A stretch of DNA of 64,000 nucleotides from Clostridiales bacterium oral taxon 876 str. F0540 (GCA_000466585.1 KE993482.1:51426-115425), one strand, 5' to 3'. Counted from the first letter of the stretch, positions 8,919 to 18,023 are shown. The notes: generated by a model not told the origin, from the sequence alone. A program made the numbers and translations.

Positions 8919-9695
8919 ATGGCATCGTTATTAAATAAAACTCGTATGCTGAATAGAATTTTACAAAAGTCGGGAACAGAACCTGTTGTTTTTGATGATA
9001 TATGCACCTTGTTAAGTGATGTGCTGGCATGTAATGTTTATATAATAAGTAGAAAAGGTAAAATATTAGGATATAATTTATCGGCAGATTTTGAATGTGA
9101 TGTCGTAAAAAGCAAGATAATCTCCGAAATGAGATTTCCTGAGAGTTATAATAATAAACTATTAAATGTACATGAAACTTTAGCAAACGTAGAAAATGAT
9201 GGAATATGCACATTTGAACAAGAAATGGAATGTAAAATCCAAAGCAAACTTTCAACTATAGTTCCTATAAATGGAAATAGAGAACGTTTAGGTACACTTC
9301 TACTAGCTAGATTTGACAAGGAGTTTACTGATGATGATTTAGTTCTTGCTGAATATAGCGCTACTATAATTGGACTTGAAATATTAAGATCAAAAAATGA
9401 GGAAATAGAAGATGAGGCAAGAAAGAAAGCTGTTGTCCAATTAGCAATCGGAACTCTTTCGTATTCTGAATTAGAAGCTGTAGAACATATCTTCAATGAA
9501 CTTGATGGAAATGAAGGGCTTCTTGTTGCTTCCAAAATAGCTGATAAAGTTGGCATCACTAGATCAGTTATAGTTAATGCTTTAAGAAAATTTGAGAGCG
9601 CAGGAGTTATAGAATCAAGATCATTGGGTATGAAGGGAACTCATATAAAAATACTTAATGATAAACTTCTTGACGAATTAAAAAAAATAAAATAA
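8919..9695 (+). CDS. codY: GTP-sensing transcriptional pleiotropic repressor CodY
   Basis: CodY represses nutrient-scavenging and other stationary-phase genes when GTP and branched-chain amino acids are plentiful. The N-terminal GAF-type sensor domain begins ASLLNKTRMLNRILQ and continues through YIISRKGKILGYNL. The C-terminal winged helix-turn-helix contains LVASKIADKVGITRSVIVNALRKFESAGVIESRSLG, the most conserved stretch of the family. The ATG at 8913 abuts AGGAGGA; the ATG at 8919 with seven-base spacing fits better and gives 258 residues. Its place after topA is the clostridial arrangement. Confidence 0.97.
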   Translation: MASLLNKTRMLNRILQKSGTEPVVFDDICTLLSDVLACNVYIISRKGKILGYNLSADFECDVVKSKIISEMRFPESYNNKLLNVHETLANVENDGICTFEQEMECKIQSKLSTIVPINGNRERLGTLLLARFDKEFTDDDLVLAEYSATIIGLEILRSKNEEIEDEARKKAVVQLAIGTLSYSELEAVEHIFNELDGNEGLLVASKIADKVGITRSVIVNALRKFESAGVIESRSLGMKGTHIKILNDKLLDELKKIK

Positions 9696-9699
9696 AATA

Positions 9700-9728
9700 T
9701 TGAACAGCATAAAAGCTTATGTTATACT
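9700..9728 (+). promoter_or_regulatory. Sigma-A-type promoter of rpsB
   Basis: TTGAAC at 9700-9705 and TATACT at 9723-9728 with 17-bp spacing. It starts right after the codY stop and would give a leader of about 95 bases before rpsB. Confidence 0.7.
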
Positions 9729-9736
9729 ACATAAGT

Positions 9737-9829
9737 AGAAAATACACACATTATCCAACTTATGAATAGGTGCCTTTGGGTAATTCATAAGTATGACGAT
9801 AGTGGAGGAAAAACCTAGGAGGTAGAAAT
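9737..9829 (+). promoter_or_regulatory. Structured 5' leader of rpsB, candidate S2 autoregulatory element
   Basis: A perfect 10-bp stem forms from ACTTATGAAT (9758-9767) and ATTCATAAGT (9783-9792) around a 15-base loop. There is no T run, so it is not a terminator. Its place between promoter and ribosome site fits a ribosomal-protein leader; the family membership is inferred. Confidence 0.55.
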
Positions 9830-10531
9830 ATGTCAGTTATATCAATGAAACAATTATTAGAGGCAGGTGTTCATTTTGGACACCAAACAAGAAGATGGAA
9901 CCCTAAAATGGCTCCATACATCTTTACAGAAAGAAATGGGATTTATATTATAGATCTTCAGAAAACTGTAAAGAAAATTGAAGATGCATATGAATTTGTT
10001 AAGAATGTATCTGCTGAAGGAAAAGATGTTTTATTTGTTGGTACAAAGAAGCAAGCACAGGAAGCTATTCAAGAAGAGGCTGTTAGAAGTGGAATGCACT
10101 TTGTAAACAATAGATGGTTAGGCGGAATGCTAACAAACTTTAGAACAATTAAAGCAAGAATTAGAAGATTAGAAGAATTAAACAAAATGGAAGAAGATGG
10201 AACTTTTGAAGTTCTTCCTAAAAAAGAAGTTATCAAGCTAAAGGCTGAAAGAGAAAAGCTAGAGAAAAACCTTGGCGGAATTAGAAATATGGACAGTAAT
10301 AACATTGGAGCTTTATTTGTTGTTGATCCTAGAAAAGAAAAGAATGCTATTTCAGAAGCTAAGATACTTGGTATACCGGTAGTTTCAATTGTTGATACTA
10401 ACTGCGATCCAGATGAAGTTGATTATGTAATACCTGGTAATGATGATGCGATAAGAGCAGTTAAACTTATAACTGCAAAAATAGCAGATGCAATAATTGA
10501 AGGAAGACAAGGCGAGCAATTAGCTGAGTAA
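9830..10531 (+). CDS. rpsB: 30S ribosomal protein S2
   Basis: Essential small-subunit protein that binds late in assembly near the mRNA exit region. The N-terminus MKQLLEAGVHFGHQTRRWNP, the middle VNNRWLGGMLTNF and the C-terminal VDTNCDPDEVDYVIPGNDDA are hallmark S2 sequences. Length 233 is normal. It has its own promoter and structured leader, a strong AGGAGG site, and is followed by tsf as in most bacteria, with a hairpin between the two. Confidence 0.98.
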   Translation: MSVISMKQLLEAGVHFGHQTRRWNPKMAPYIFTERNGIYIIDLQKTVKKIEDAYEFVKNVSAEGKDVLFVGTKKQAQEAIQEEAVRSGMHFVNNRWLGGMLTNFRTIKARIRRLEELNKMEEDGTFEVLPKKEVIKLKAEREKLEKNLGGIRNMDSNNIGALFVVDPRKEKNAISEAKILGIPVVSIVDTNCDPDEVDYVIPGNDDAIRAVKLITAKIADAIIEGRQGEQLAE

Positions 10532-10547
10532 TTTTATTATATGCATA

Positions 10548-10583
10548 AAAAGGTAGGTGAAAAGTTAATTTCATTTACCTTTT
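10548..10583 (+). terminator. rpsB-tsf intergenic hairpin, candidate attenuator
   Basis: AAAAGGTAGGTGAAA (10548-10562) pairs with TTTCATTTACCTTTT (10569-10583) over 15 bp with two G-U pairs. The only T tract is inside the stem, so it is likely a partial terminator or mRNA-processing signal that adjusts tsf expression. Confidence 0.55.
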
Positions 10584-10612
10584 AAACTAACTTTTGATAG
10601 GAGGAATTATAA

Positions 10613-11533
10613 ATGATTACAGCACAGATGGTTAAAGAATTAAGAGAAAGAACTGGCGCCGGCATGATGGAATGCAAAAAGGCATTAAATGAATCAAATG
10701 GAGATCTAGATAAAGCAATAGAAATTCTAAGAGAAAGAGGATTAGCTGCTGCTGCAAAAAAAGCTGGCAGAGTTGCTTCAGAAGGATTAGTTGAAACTTA
10801 TATTAGTGATGACAAAAAATCCGGTTCCATAGTTGAAATAAATTGTGAAACTGATTTCGTTTCTGCTAATGAAGAATTTGCTGCTTTAAGTAAAAATATA
10901 GCAAAGCAGGTAGCTTCTACAAATGCTAAAACTGTGGATGAATTAGTGGAAGAAAAGTACATAGCTGATAATAATATTTCTATAAAGGATGCTGTTACTG
11001 CTTTAATTGCTAAACTAGGCGAAAACATGGCAGTAAGAAGATTTAATAGATTCACAATCGACAAAGGGGTTGTACATAGTTATATCCACGGCGGCGGAAG
11101 AATTGGAGTATTAGTTGAAGTAGCTTGCGAAAAAGATAGTGAAGAAGTATTGAATGTTGCTAAAGATGTTGCTATGCAAGTTGCAGCTGCAAATCCATTA
11201 TTCTTAAGCAGAGATCAAGTTGATACTGACACTCTTTCTAAAGAAAGAGAAATATATAAAGTTCAAGCTATGAATGAAGGAAAACCTGAAAATATTGCAG
11301 AAAAAATGGTTGAAGGAAGAATTCAGAAATATTACAAAGAAAATTGCTTGCTTGAACAAGTATGGATCAGAAACTCTGACCTAACAATAACTAAGTATTT
11401 ACAAGAAAAATCTAAAGAAGTTGGTGCACCTATAACTGTTACAAGATTTGTAAGATTTGAAAAAGGCGAAGGTATTGAAAAGAAAGAAGAAAACTTTGCT
11501 GAAGAAGTTCGTAAACAAATGCAACAGGGATAA
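10613..11533 (+). CDS. tsf: Translation elongation factor Ts
   Basis: Nucleotide exchange factor that recycles EF-Tu. The UBA-like N-terminus MVKELRERTGAGMMECKKAL is followed by the TDFV motif in INCETDFVSANEEF, the core and dimerisation domains, and GENMAVRRF. The 306 residues match the family. AGGAGG lies seven bases before the ATG. It is downstream of rpsB and ends at a strong terminator. Confidence 0.98.
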   Translation: MITAQMVKELRERTGAGMMECKKALNESNGDLDKAIEILRERGLAAAAKKAGRVASEGLVETYISDDKKSGSIVEINCETDFVSANEEFAALSKNIAKQVASTNAKTVDELVEEKYIADNNISIKDAVTALIAKLGENMAVRRFNRFTIDKGVVHSYIHGGGRIGVLVEVACEKDSEEVLNVAKDVAMQVAAANPLFLSRDQVDTDTLSKEREIYKVQAMNEGKPENIAEKMVEGRIQKYYKENCLLEQVWIRNSDLTITKYLQEKSKEVGAPITVTRFVRFEKGEGIEKKEENFAEEVRKQMQQG

Positions 11534-11541
11534 TTACTGAA

Positions 11542-11568
11542 AGAGAACACCTTGTGTTCTCTTTTTTT
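11542..11568 (+). terminator. Intrinsic terminator after tsf
   Basis: AGAGAACAC (11542-11550) pairs with GTGTTCTCT (11554-11562) across a three-base loop, followed by a T run. It closes the rpsB-tsf unit. Confidence 0.92.
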
Positions 11569-11575
11569 AAGATAA

Positions 11576-11604
11576 TTATAAAATTTACATTTTTCTATTA
11601 TACT
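11576..11604 (+). promoter_or_regulatory. Possible promoter of pyrH
   Basis: TTATAA at 11576-11581 and TATACT at 11599-11604 with 17-bp spacing, just after the tsf terminator and 34 bp before pyrH. The -35 box is poor. Confidence 0.4.
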
Positions 11605-11638
11605 ATGTAATTATTGCTAAAATGGAGGTATAATATAT

Positions 11639-12349
11639 ATGGAATCAGCAAAGTACAAAAGAATTATGCTTAAGTTATCTGGTGAGGCTCTTGCCGGGCC
11701 AAATGGGTTTGGCATTGATTTTAATGTAGCTCAAAGAATTGCAGAAGAAATTAAAGAAATATCTGATATGGGTATCGAGATAGGTGCTGTAGTAGGTGGA
11801 GGAAATATTTGGAGAGGCAGATCAGGCGAAGGAATGGATAGGACTACTGCTGACTATATGGGAATGCTTGCAACATGTATTAATGCTCTTGCTTTGCAGG
11901 ATTCTTTAGAGAATATAGGTGTTAATACGAGAGTTCAAACAGCAATAGAGATGCGTGAAGTTGCAGAGCCTTTTATCAGAAGAAGAGCAATGCGACATCT
12001 TGAAAAAGGTAGAGTTGTAATTTTTGCAGCTGGTACTGGCAACCCATACTTTTCAACAGATACAACTGCGGCCTTAAGAGCTGCTGAAATTGAAGCTGAT
12101 GCTATACTACTTGCTAAAAAAGTAGATGGAGTTTACGATAAGGATCCTAATAAATATTCTGATGCAAAGAAATATGATAAGCTTACATATATACAAGTTT
12201 TAGAGCAAGGCTTGCAAGTTATGGATTCAACAGCTACTTCTCTTTGCATGGATAATAATATCCCTATAATAGTATTTGGCCTAGATGCACCAGGAAATAT
12301 TAAAAGGGTTGTATTAGGTGATGAAATCGGAACCTTAGTTTCAAAATAG
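11639..12349 (+). CDS. pyrH: Uridylate kinase
   Basis: Phosphorylates UMP to UDP in pyrimidine nucleotide synthesis; a hexameric bacterial-type kinase of the amino-acid-kinase fold. Visible signatures are IMLKLSGEALAG at the N-terminus, VVGGGNIWRG, GMLATCINALALQD, FAAGTGNPYFSTDTTAALRA and LAKKVDGVYDKDP. Length 236 is standard. GGAGG stands upstream of the ATG. The frr start follows 14 bases after the stop, so pyrH-frr are very likely one operon, as in nearly all bacteria. Confidence 0.98.
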   Translation: MESAKYKRIMLKLSGEALAGPNGFGIDFNVAQRIAEEIKEISDMGIEIGAVVGGGNIWRGRSGEGMDRTTADYMGMLATCINALALQDSLENIGVNTRVQTAIEMREVAEPFIRRRAMRHLEKGRVVIFAAGTGNPYFSTDTTAALRAAEIEADAILLAKKVDGVYDKDPNKYSDAKKYDKLTYIQVLEQGLQVMDSTATSLCMDNNIPIIVFGLDAPGNIKRVVLGDEIGTLVSK

Positions 12350-12363
12350 GAGGAGGTAATTCT

Positions 12364-12921
12364 ATGATCAATGACATAATTCAAAATGCCAATGAAAAAA
12401 TGAATAAGACTGTTTCTGTTTTAAAAAAGGAATTGGCTTCTATGAAGGCTGGTAGAGCTAATCCTACCATGTTAGATAGAATAGAAGTTGAGTATTACGG
12501 AAGTATGGCACCCATTAATCAGGTAGCTAATGTATCAGCACCAGAGCCAAGAATAATACTAATTCAGCCCTGGGAAAAGAGTACAATTAAAGCTATTGAA
12601 AAGGCTATACTAAAATCTGATTTAGGATTAAATCCATCAAACGATGGTTCTGTAATTAGACTTATAGTTCCTGAGCTTACTGAAGAAACTAGAAAAAATT
12701 TAGTTAAGACGGTTAAAAAATCCGGAGAAGAAGCAAAAGTTGCTGTTAGATCAATAAGAAGAGATAGTAATGATAAAATAAAGGCACTAAAGAAAAACAA
12801 CGAAATTTCAGAAGATGATGTAAAAAAATCAGAAGAAGAAATTCAAAAAATAACAGATAACTTTGTAAAAGAAATAGATAAAATAATAGACGCAAAAGAG
12901 AAAGAAATTATGTCTGTATAA
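12364..12921 (+). CDS. frr: Ribosome recycling factor
   Basis: With EF-G, splits the post-termination ribosome. Typical family features are the N-terminal helix ending in LKKELASMKAGRANPTMLDR, the domain II segment around VSAPEPRIILIQPWEKS, and the long C-terminal helices with RSIRRDSNDKIKAL. Its 185 residues equal the family norm. An AGGAGGT site overlaps the end of pyrH, and a compact terminator follows. Confidence 0.98.
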   Translation: MINDIIQNANEKMNKTVSVLKKELASMKAGRANPTMLDRIEVEYYGSMAPINQVANVSAPEPRIILIQPWEKSTIKAIEKAILKSDLGLNPSNDGSVIRLIVPELTEETRKNLVKTVKKSGEEAKVAVRSIRRDSNDKIKALKKNNEISEDDVKKSEEEIQKITDNFVKEIDKIIDAKEKEIMSV

Positions 12922-12927
12922 ATAGGG

Positions 12928-12949
12928 CCTGCGTTATCGCAGGTTTTAT
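12928..12949 (+). terminator. Intrinsic terminator after frr
   Basis: CCTGCG (12928-12933) and CGCAGG (12938-12943) form a stem with a TTAT loop and a short T-rich tail. Confidence 0.75.
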
Positions 12950-13012
12950 TTATACTTAAATAAATAAAACTGTCTATAAATAGGCAAATTTATAGAAACG
13001 GGGAGATTTGTT

Positions 13013-13777
13013 GTGTTTAAATTGTTTAAATCAACAAAAAAAGTTCATGATTCATATATCAATGATATTAATATGAGCAATATACCTAGACATATTGCAA
13101 TTATAATGGATGGAAATGGAAGATGGGCAAAAGAAAGGAATCTTCCAAGGACTATGGGTCATAGAGCTGGTGTAGAAACCATACGTGATATTGTGAAAGA
13201 ATGCAGCAATCTTGGCGTAAAATATCTAACTTTATATGCTTTTTCTACAGAAAACTGGGTAAGACCTTCTGATGAAGTATCTACATTAATGAAACTTTTA
13301 GTTGAATATTTAAGAGGTGAATTTGAAGAACTTAATTCAAATAACGTAGTAATAAATTCAATAGGTGATATATCAAGGCTCCCTCAAATATGTCAAGCAG
13401 AATTAAAATCCGCCTATGAAAAGACAAAATTAAATACTGGTCTAGTTTTAAATTTAGCTCTCAACTATGGTGGAAGAGATGAGATAACTAATGCTTTTAA
13501 AAAAATATATAAAGAAATAAAATTTGGCAGGTTAAAAGAGGAAGATATAACTCAGGATACTATATCAGATTACTTATATACTAAAGGTATGCCAGATCCT
13601 GATATTATCATAAGACCAAGCGGTGAACAAAGAATAAGCAATTTCTTATTATGGCAATGCGCCTATTCCGAATTTTGGACATCTGATATAAAATGGCCGG
13701 ATTTTAAAAAAGAACACCTACATAAAGCTATTTTAGATTTTCAGAAAAGGGATAGAAGGTTTGGTGGAGTAAAGTAG
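13013..13777 (+). CDS. uppS: Isoprenyl transferase (undecaprenyl diphosphate synthase)
   Basis: cis-Prenyltransferase that builds the undecaprenyl carrier for cell-wall synthesis. The signature block HIAIIMDGNGRWAKER holds the catalytic aspartate; TLYAFSTENWVRP and the C-terminal IIRPSGEQRISNFLLWQ, which includes the magnesium and diphosphate contacts, are present. The start is GTG with GGGGAG seven bases upstream. Length 254 includes about 20 extra N-terminal residues relative to the shortest homologues. It forms a unit with cdsA ten bases downstream. Confidence 0.96.
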   Translation: MFKLFKSTKKVHDSYINDINMSNIPRHIAIIMDGNGRWAKERNLPRTMGHRAGVETIRDIVKECSNLGVKYLTLYAFSTENWVRPSDEVSTLMKLLVEYLRGEFEELNSNNVVINSIGDISRLPQICQAELKSAYEKTKLNTGLVLNLALNYGGRDEITNAFKKIYKEIKFGRLKEEDITQDTISDYLYTKGMPDPDIIIRPSGEQRISNFLLWQCAYSEFWTSDIKWPDFKKEHLHKAILDFQKRDRRFGGVK

Positions 13778-13786
13778 AGGTGTAAT

Positions 13787-14584
13787 ATGAATAAAAGATA
13801 TTTAGGTGCATTATTAATATCACCTTTTTTAATTTTTCTATTTTTAGGTGGTATTTATTTAAAATACATAGTTATGCTAATGTCTTTGGCAGGTATGTAT
13901 GAATATTTTAAGGTTTCTAAACAAAAGAATATCAATCCAATGGAATATATAGCATATTTATTTTGTATAATATATTTCATGTTAATAAATAAAGATTTAA
14001 ATTTTCAAAATATATTTTTATTAATTATTTTTTCTGTTTTTATGGTGTTATGTATTCCTGTAATAAATACAAAGTATAATTTTATGGACGCTGCAGTTAC
14101 AGCCTTGGGTTTAGTCTATGTTTCGTTTTTTTTCGGTTTCATAGTACTAGTTAATATGATGCAATATGGTAAATATTTAATTTGGATAATATTCGTGTCT
14201 TCCTGGTTATGCGATACTACAGCTTATTATGTGGGAAGGCATTTTGGTAAAAACAAACTATGTCCAAAGGTTAGTCCGAAAAAAACAATTGAAGGCTCAA
14301 TTGGCGGAGTTCTTGGAAGCTCAATTGGTTGCTTAATCTTTGGATATGTACTTAATAGATATGGAGTAAATATACCACTTTATCACTTTATATTGATAGG
14401 TATTTTATGTGGTATATTTGGTCAATTTGGTGACTTAGTAGCATCCTCTATTAAAAGATCAGCAGGAGTGAAAGATTATAGTAACTTAATTCCTGGTCAT
14501 GGCGGCATATTAGACAGATTTGATAGTATATTATTTTCTGCTGTTATAGTATACTACTATTTAACTATATTTTTAAAGTTATAG
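13787..14584 (+). CDS. cdsA: Phosphatidate cytidylyltransferase
   Basis: Integral membrane enzyme making CDP-diacylglycerol from phosphatidate and CTP, the branch point of phospholipid synthesis. The family signature is seen in the C-terminal half: WLCDTTAYYVGRHFG, SPKKTIEGSIGG and IKRSAGVKDYSNLIPGHGG. Several hydrophobic segments precede it. Length 265 is normal. It lies between uppS and dxr, the conserved Firmicutes order; pgsA at 36 kb uses its product. Confidence 0.96.
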   Translation: MNKRYLGALLISPFLIFLFLGGIYLKYIVMLMSLAGMYEYFKVSKQKNINPMEYIAYLFCIIYFMLINKDLNFQNIFLLIIFSVFMVLCIPVINTKYNFMDAAVTALGLVYVSFFFGFIVLVNMMQYGKYLIWIIFVSSWLCDTTAYYVGRHFGKNKLCPKVSPKKTIEGSIGGVLGSSIGCLIFGYVLNRYGVNIPLYHFILIGILCGIFGQFGDLVASSIKRSAGVKDYSNLIPGHGGILDRFDSILFSAVIVYYYLTIFLKL

Positions 14585-14612
14585 TATTTATTGGTTTACA
14601 TCATATACTTTG

Positions 14613-14656
14613 AGCAGTTCATATTTATCATTTAAGTGGTAAGTATAACTGCTTAA
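14613..14656 (+). terminator. Weak hairpin after cdsA
   Basis: AGCAGTT (14613-14619) pairs with AACTGCT (14647-14653) across a long AT-rich loop and is followed by TAATTTATTTT. It may end the uppS-cdsA transcript, but the structure is weak. Confidence 0.45.
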
Positions 14657-14686
14657 TTTATTTTAATTATATTTTATCATTAAATA

Positions 14687-14715
14687 TTTATATGCTATGG
14701 TATTTTGTATATAAT
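14687..14715 (+). promoter_or_regulatory. Promoter of the dxr-rseP-ispG unit
   Basis: TTTATA at 14687-14692 and TATAAT at 14710-14715, spaced 17 bp, lie 48 bp before the dxr start codon. Confidence 0.55.
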
Positions 14716-14763
14716 AAAGTATATGTTTTACCGATAAATCAATAATTATTAGGAGGAAAAAAA

Positions 14764-15921
14764 TTGAGATATATAAGTATTTTAGGTGCCACTGGATCTA
14801 TAGGCACACAGACCCTAGAAGTCCTAAGAAACTCAAATAATAATTTTAAATTGTTAGGTTTTTCTGCAAATAAAAATTACAATGAAGTCATAAATATAAT
14901 TAATGAATTTAATCCTGATTATGCAGCTATTACTGATGAAACTACATATAAAAAGGTTAAGGATTTTTGCTGTAGAAATAATATTTCTATAGATATTTCT
15001 TATGGTATAGACGGTCTCAATAAAGTAGCTACACTCGCATCCGTTGATATTGTGGTTACTTCAGTTGTGGGAATGATTGGTCTTGTTCCAACAATTAATG
15101 CTATTAAGGCAGGCAAAAATATAGCTTTAGCTAATAAAGAAACTTTGGTGGTAGGAGGAAAAATAGTTAAAACCGAAGCTAAAAAACATAATGTTGAAAT
15201 TCTGCCTGTAGATTCAGAACATGGAGCAATATTTCAGTGTCTTCAAGGAAACAAACATTCAGAGCTCAGAAAGATAATACTTACAGCATCTGGAGGGCCA
15301 TTTAGAGGCAAGACATTAGAAGAACTGAAATCTGTATCGCTTAAAGATGCATTAGCTCATCCCAAGTGGAATATGGGTAAAAAAATAACTATTGATTCAG
15401 CCACACTGATGAATAAAGGTTTGGAGGTGATTGAAGCTCATTGGCTTTTTAATATAGATTATTCGGATATTGAAGTAGTTGTACACCCTCAAAGTGTAAT
15501 TCATTCTATGGTTGAGTACATAGATGGTAGTGTTTTAGCGCAAATGGCTACAACTGATATGAAGCTACCTATTCAATATGCAATAAATTATCCAAATAGG
15601 AAAAGAAGTGTTGTGGAATATTTAGACTTTTATAAAATAAAGTCATTAACCTTTGAACAACCTGACATATCAACCTTCAAATGCTTAAAACTAGCGTATG
15701 AAGCTGGAAAAATCGGTGGAACTATGCCCACCATTTTAAATGGAGCTAATGAGGTTGCTGTTGATTTATTTATAAATAATAAAGTAAGTTTTCTTAAAAT
15801 TGGAGATATTATTGAAGAGTGTATGAATATATTTTCTTATTCTGATAACTTCACAATTGATGATATATTAGAAACTGACAATAAAGTTAGGAAGTATGTC
15901 TATAATAAATATGGGGATTAA
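14764..15921 (+). CDS. dxr: 1-deoxy-D-xylulose-5-phosphate reductoisomerase
   Basis: Second step of the methylerythritol phosphate isoprenoid pathway: converts DXP to MEP with NADPH. The Rossmann motif ILGATGSIGTQTLEVLR opens the protein; ALANKETLVVGG, LPVDSEHGAIFQCL with metal ligands, TASGGPFRG and the HPKWNMGKKITIDSATLMNKG segment follow. Length 385 is standard. It begins with TTG, with AGGAGG upstream. rseP starts 12 bases after the stop, so dxr, rseP and ispG are co-transcribed. Confidence 0.97.
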   Translation: MRYISILGATGSIGTQTLEVLRNSNNNFKLLGFSANKNYNEVINIINEFNPDYAAITDETTYKKVKDFCCRNNISIDISYGIDGLNKVATLASVDIVVTSVVGMIGLVPTINAIKAGKNIALANKETLVVGGKIVKTEAKKHNVEILPVDSEHGAIFQCLQGNKHSELRKIILTASGGPFRGKTLEELKSVSLKDALAHPKWNMGKKITIDSATLMNKGLEVIEAHWLFNIDYSDIEVVVHPQSVIHSMVEYIDGSVLAQMATTDMKLPIQYAINYPNRKRSVVEYLDFYKIKSLTFEQPDISTFKCLKLAYEAGKIGGTMPTILNGANEVAVDLFINNKVSFLKIGDIIEECMNIFSYSDNFTIDDILETDNKVRKYVYNKYGD

Positions 15922-15933
15922 GGAGGAATTTTT

Positions 15934-16953
15934 ATGATCATTGTTTATTTATTAGGTGGTCTATTAGCATTTAGTACGCTAATTATAATTCATGAATTGG
16001 GTCATTTTATTTTTGCTAAACTTAATGGAGTTAAGGTTGAGGAGTTCTCTATAGGCATGGGGCCAAAACTTTTTGGCATTAAAGGAAAAGAGACTGAGTA
16101 CTTAATAAAAGCTCTTCCTATTGGTGGTTATGTCAAGATGTTAGGAGAGGAAGAGAGCGTATTAGATTCAAGATCATTTTCCTCTAAAACTGCACCTCAA
16201 AGATTAAGTATAATTGCAGCAGGTCCAATAATGAATTTTATATTAGCAATTTTACTTTTTACAATTATAGGTTCTATAAGGGGATTTCAGATTCCTGTAG
16301 TAGATAAAGTTGAAAATAATTTGCCCGCATATGAAGCAGGCATTCAAAAGGGTGATACAATTACTAGTGTTAACAATAGTAAAATTAGGACCTGGGATGA
16401 TTTCTTTACTCAGGTATACATGGCAAATGGCAGTAATTTAAGTATTACTCTAACGAGAAATGGAGAGACAAAAACGCTGAATGTTACTCCTGTAAAGGAT
16501 ACAGTAGAAAACAGGTATATTATTGGAATTTATCCAGTTATACTCGAAAATCCAGGCTTCTCAAAATCCTTGTCCTATGGATTTACTCAGACTAATACTA
16601 TTATAAAACAAACCTTCGATGTATTGAAAACTTTGGTTAAAGGTAAAGTTTCTTCAAGTGATATAGGCGGACCTATAACTATTATTAAAGTTTCTACAAA
16701 GGCAGCCGAACAAGGAATAGTTCCACTTATGGCTTTTGCAGCTTACTTAAGCGTACAACTTGCTATATTTAATATAATTCCTTTTCCAGCACTTGATGGA
16801 GGATGGATTTTTCTATTACTCTTTGAAATAATCACCAGGAAAAAAATTGATGACAGCAAAATTGGAATAGTTAATTATATAGGATTTGCAATCCTTATGA
16901 CATTAATGGTAATTGTAATAATAAAGGATATTTTATATCCAATAAAACTTTAA
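15934..16953 (+). CDS. rseP: RIP metalloprotease RseP (site-2 protease)
   Basis: Intramembrane zinc protease that cleaves within membrane segments, for example of anti-sigma factors and leftover signal peptides. The zinc motif HELGH is at residues 20-24 within the first membrane helix. A PDZ domain follows at about residues 115-190 (AYEAGIQKGDTITSVN), and the second active-site motif IIPFPALDGG, supplying the aspartate, is near residue 285. Two C-terminal membrane segments complete it. Its 339 residues fit the Gram-positive type with one PDZ domain. Confidence 0.95.
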   Translation: MIIVYLLGGLLAFSTLIIIHELGHFIFAKLNGVKVEEFSIGMGPKLFGIKGKETEYLIKALPIGGYVKMLGEEESVLDSRSFSSKTAPQRLSIIAAGPIMNFILAILLFTIIGSIRGFQIPVVDKVENNLPAYEAGIQKGDTITSVNNSKIRTWDDFFTQVYMANGSNLSITLTRNGETKTLNVTPVKDTVENRYIIGIYPVILENPGFSKSLSYGFTQTNTIIKQTFDVLKTLVKGKVSSSDIGGPITIIKVSTKAAEQGIVPLMAFAAYLSVQLAIFNIIPFPALDGGWIFLLLFEIITRKKIDDSKIGIVNYIGFAILMTLMVIVIIKDILYPIKL

Positions 16954-16973
16954 TATGTTTGGGAGATAATACG

Positions 16974-18023
16974 ATGGATAGACGTAATACTAAAAAAATA
17001 AAAGTTGGTAATATATACGTTGGTGGAGATTCTCCAATAACTGTTCAGTCTATGACTAATACAGATACAAGAAACATAGAAGCAACTGTTTCGCAAATTA
17101 TTAAACTCGAGGAGGCCGGATGCGATATAGTTCGATGTGCTGTTCCTGACATTGAAGCTAGCGAAGCTTTGGAAAAAATTATAAAACACGTACATATCCC
17201 AGTTGTAGCTGATATTCATTTTGACTATCGATTGGCGTTGTGCGCTATAAAAAGTGGTGTATCAGCATTAAGAATAAATCCTGGAAATATAGGAACTAAA
17301 GAAAGAGTAAAAGTTGTGGCAGAAGCTGCGAAGGAAAAAAATATTCCTATAAGAATTGGTGTGAACTCAGGATCTGTTGAAAAAGATGTACTTAGTAAAT
17401 ATAGTAAGATATGCCCTGAAGCATTGGTAGAAAGTGCTTTAAAACACGTGGATATATTAGAATCATTAAATTTCTTTGATATAGCTATATCAATAAAATC
17501 ATCTAATGTCATACAAATGCTAGATAGTTATAGACTAATTTCTAAAAAGGTTGAATACCCTTTGCACGTGGGAGTTACCGAATCGGGTACTATTTGGAGA
17601 GGTACAATCAAATCTAGCATAGGAATTGGAACATTACTATGTGAAGGCATAGGTGATACTATCAGAGTTTCTCTTACTGGAGACCCCGTCGAAGAAGTTA
17701 AGGTAGGAAGGGAAATTTTAAAATCAATTGGGCTTATAGATTCAGGTATAGAATTTATATCCTGCCCCACATGTGGAAGAACTCAAATTGATCTTATAAG
17801 AATTGCAAAGGAAGTAGAAGAAAAAGTATCTAAATTGAATAAAAAAATAAAAATAGCTGTTATGGGATGTGCTGTAAACGGACCTGGTGAGGCTAAAGAA
17901 GCAGATATCGGAATAGCAGGAGGAAATGGTGAGGGGTTAATATTTAAAAAAGGGGAAATCATTAAAAAAGTTAAAGAAGAAAATTTAGTTGAGGAATTAT
18001 TAAGAGAGATTAATAATTTATAG
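16974..18023 (+). CDS. ispG: 4-hydroxy-3-methylbut-2-enyl diphosphate synthase
   Basis: Iron-sulfur enzyme of the MEP pathway, converting MEcPP to HMBPP. The TIM-barrel part starts VGNIYVGGDSPITVQSM with TNTDTRNIEATV; the C-terminal cluster domain has CPTCGRTQ and CAVNGPGEA, giving the three cysteine ligands. The in-frame TTG at 16959 precedes the GGGAG ribosome site, so the ATG at 16974 is used, giving 349 residues. Unusually for Firmicutes, the next gene is not polC but, after terminators, rimP. Confidence 0.97.
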   Translation: MDRRNTKKIKVGNIYVGGDSPITVQSMTNTDTRNIEATVSQIIKLEEAGCDIVRCAVPDIEASEALEKIIKHVHIPVVADIHFDYRLALCAIKSGVSALRINPGNIGTKERVKVVAEAAKEKNIPIRIGVNSGSVEKDVLSKYSKICPEALVESALKHVDILESLNFFDIAISIKSSNVIQMLDSYRLISKKVEYPLHVGVTESGTIWRGTIKSSIGIGTLLCEGIGDTIRVSLTGDPVEEVKVGREILKSIGLIDSGIEFISCPTCGRTQIDLIRIAKEVEEKVSKLNKKIKIAVMGCAVNGPGEAKEADIGIAGGNGEGLIFKKGEIIKKVKEENLVEELLREINNL

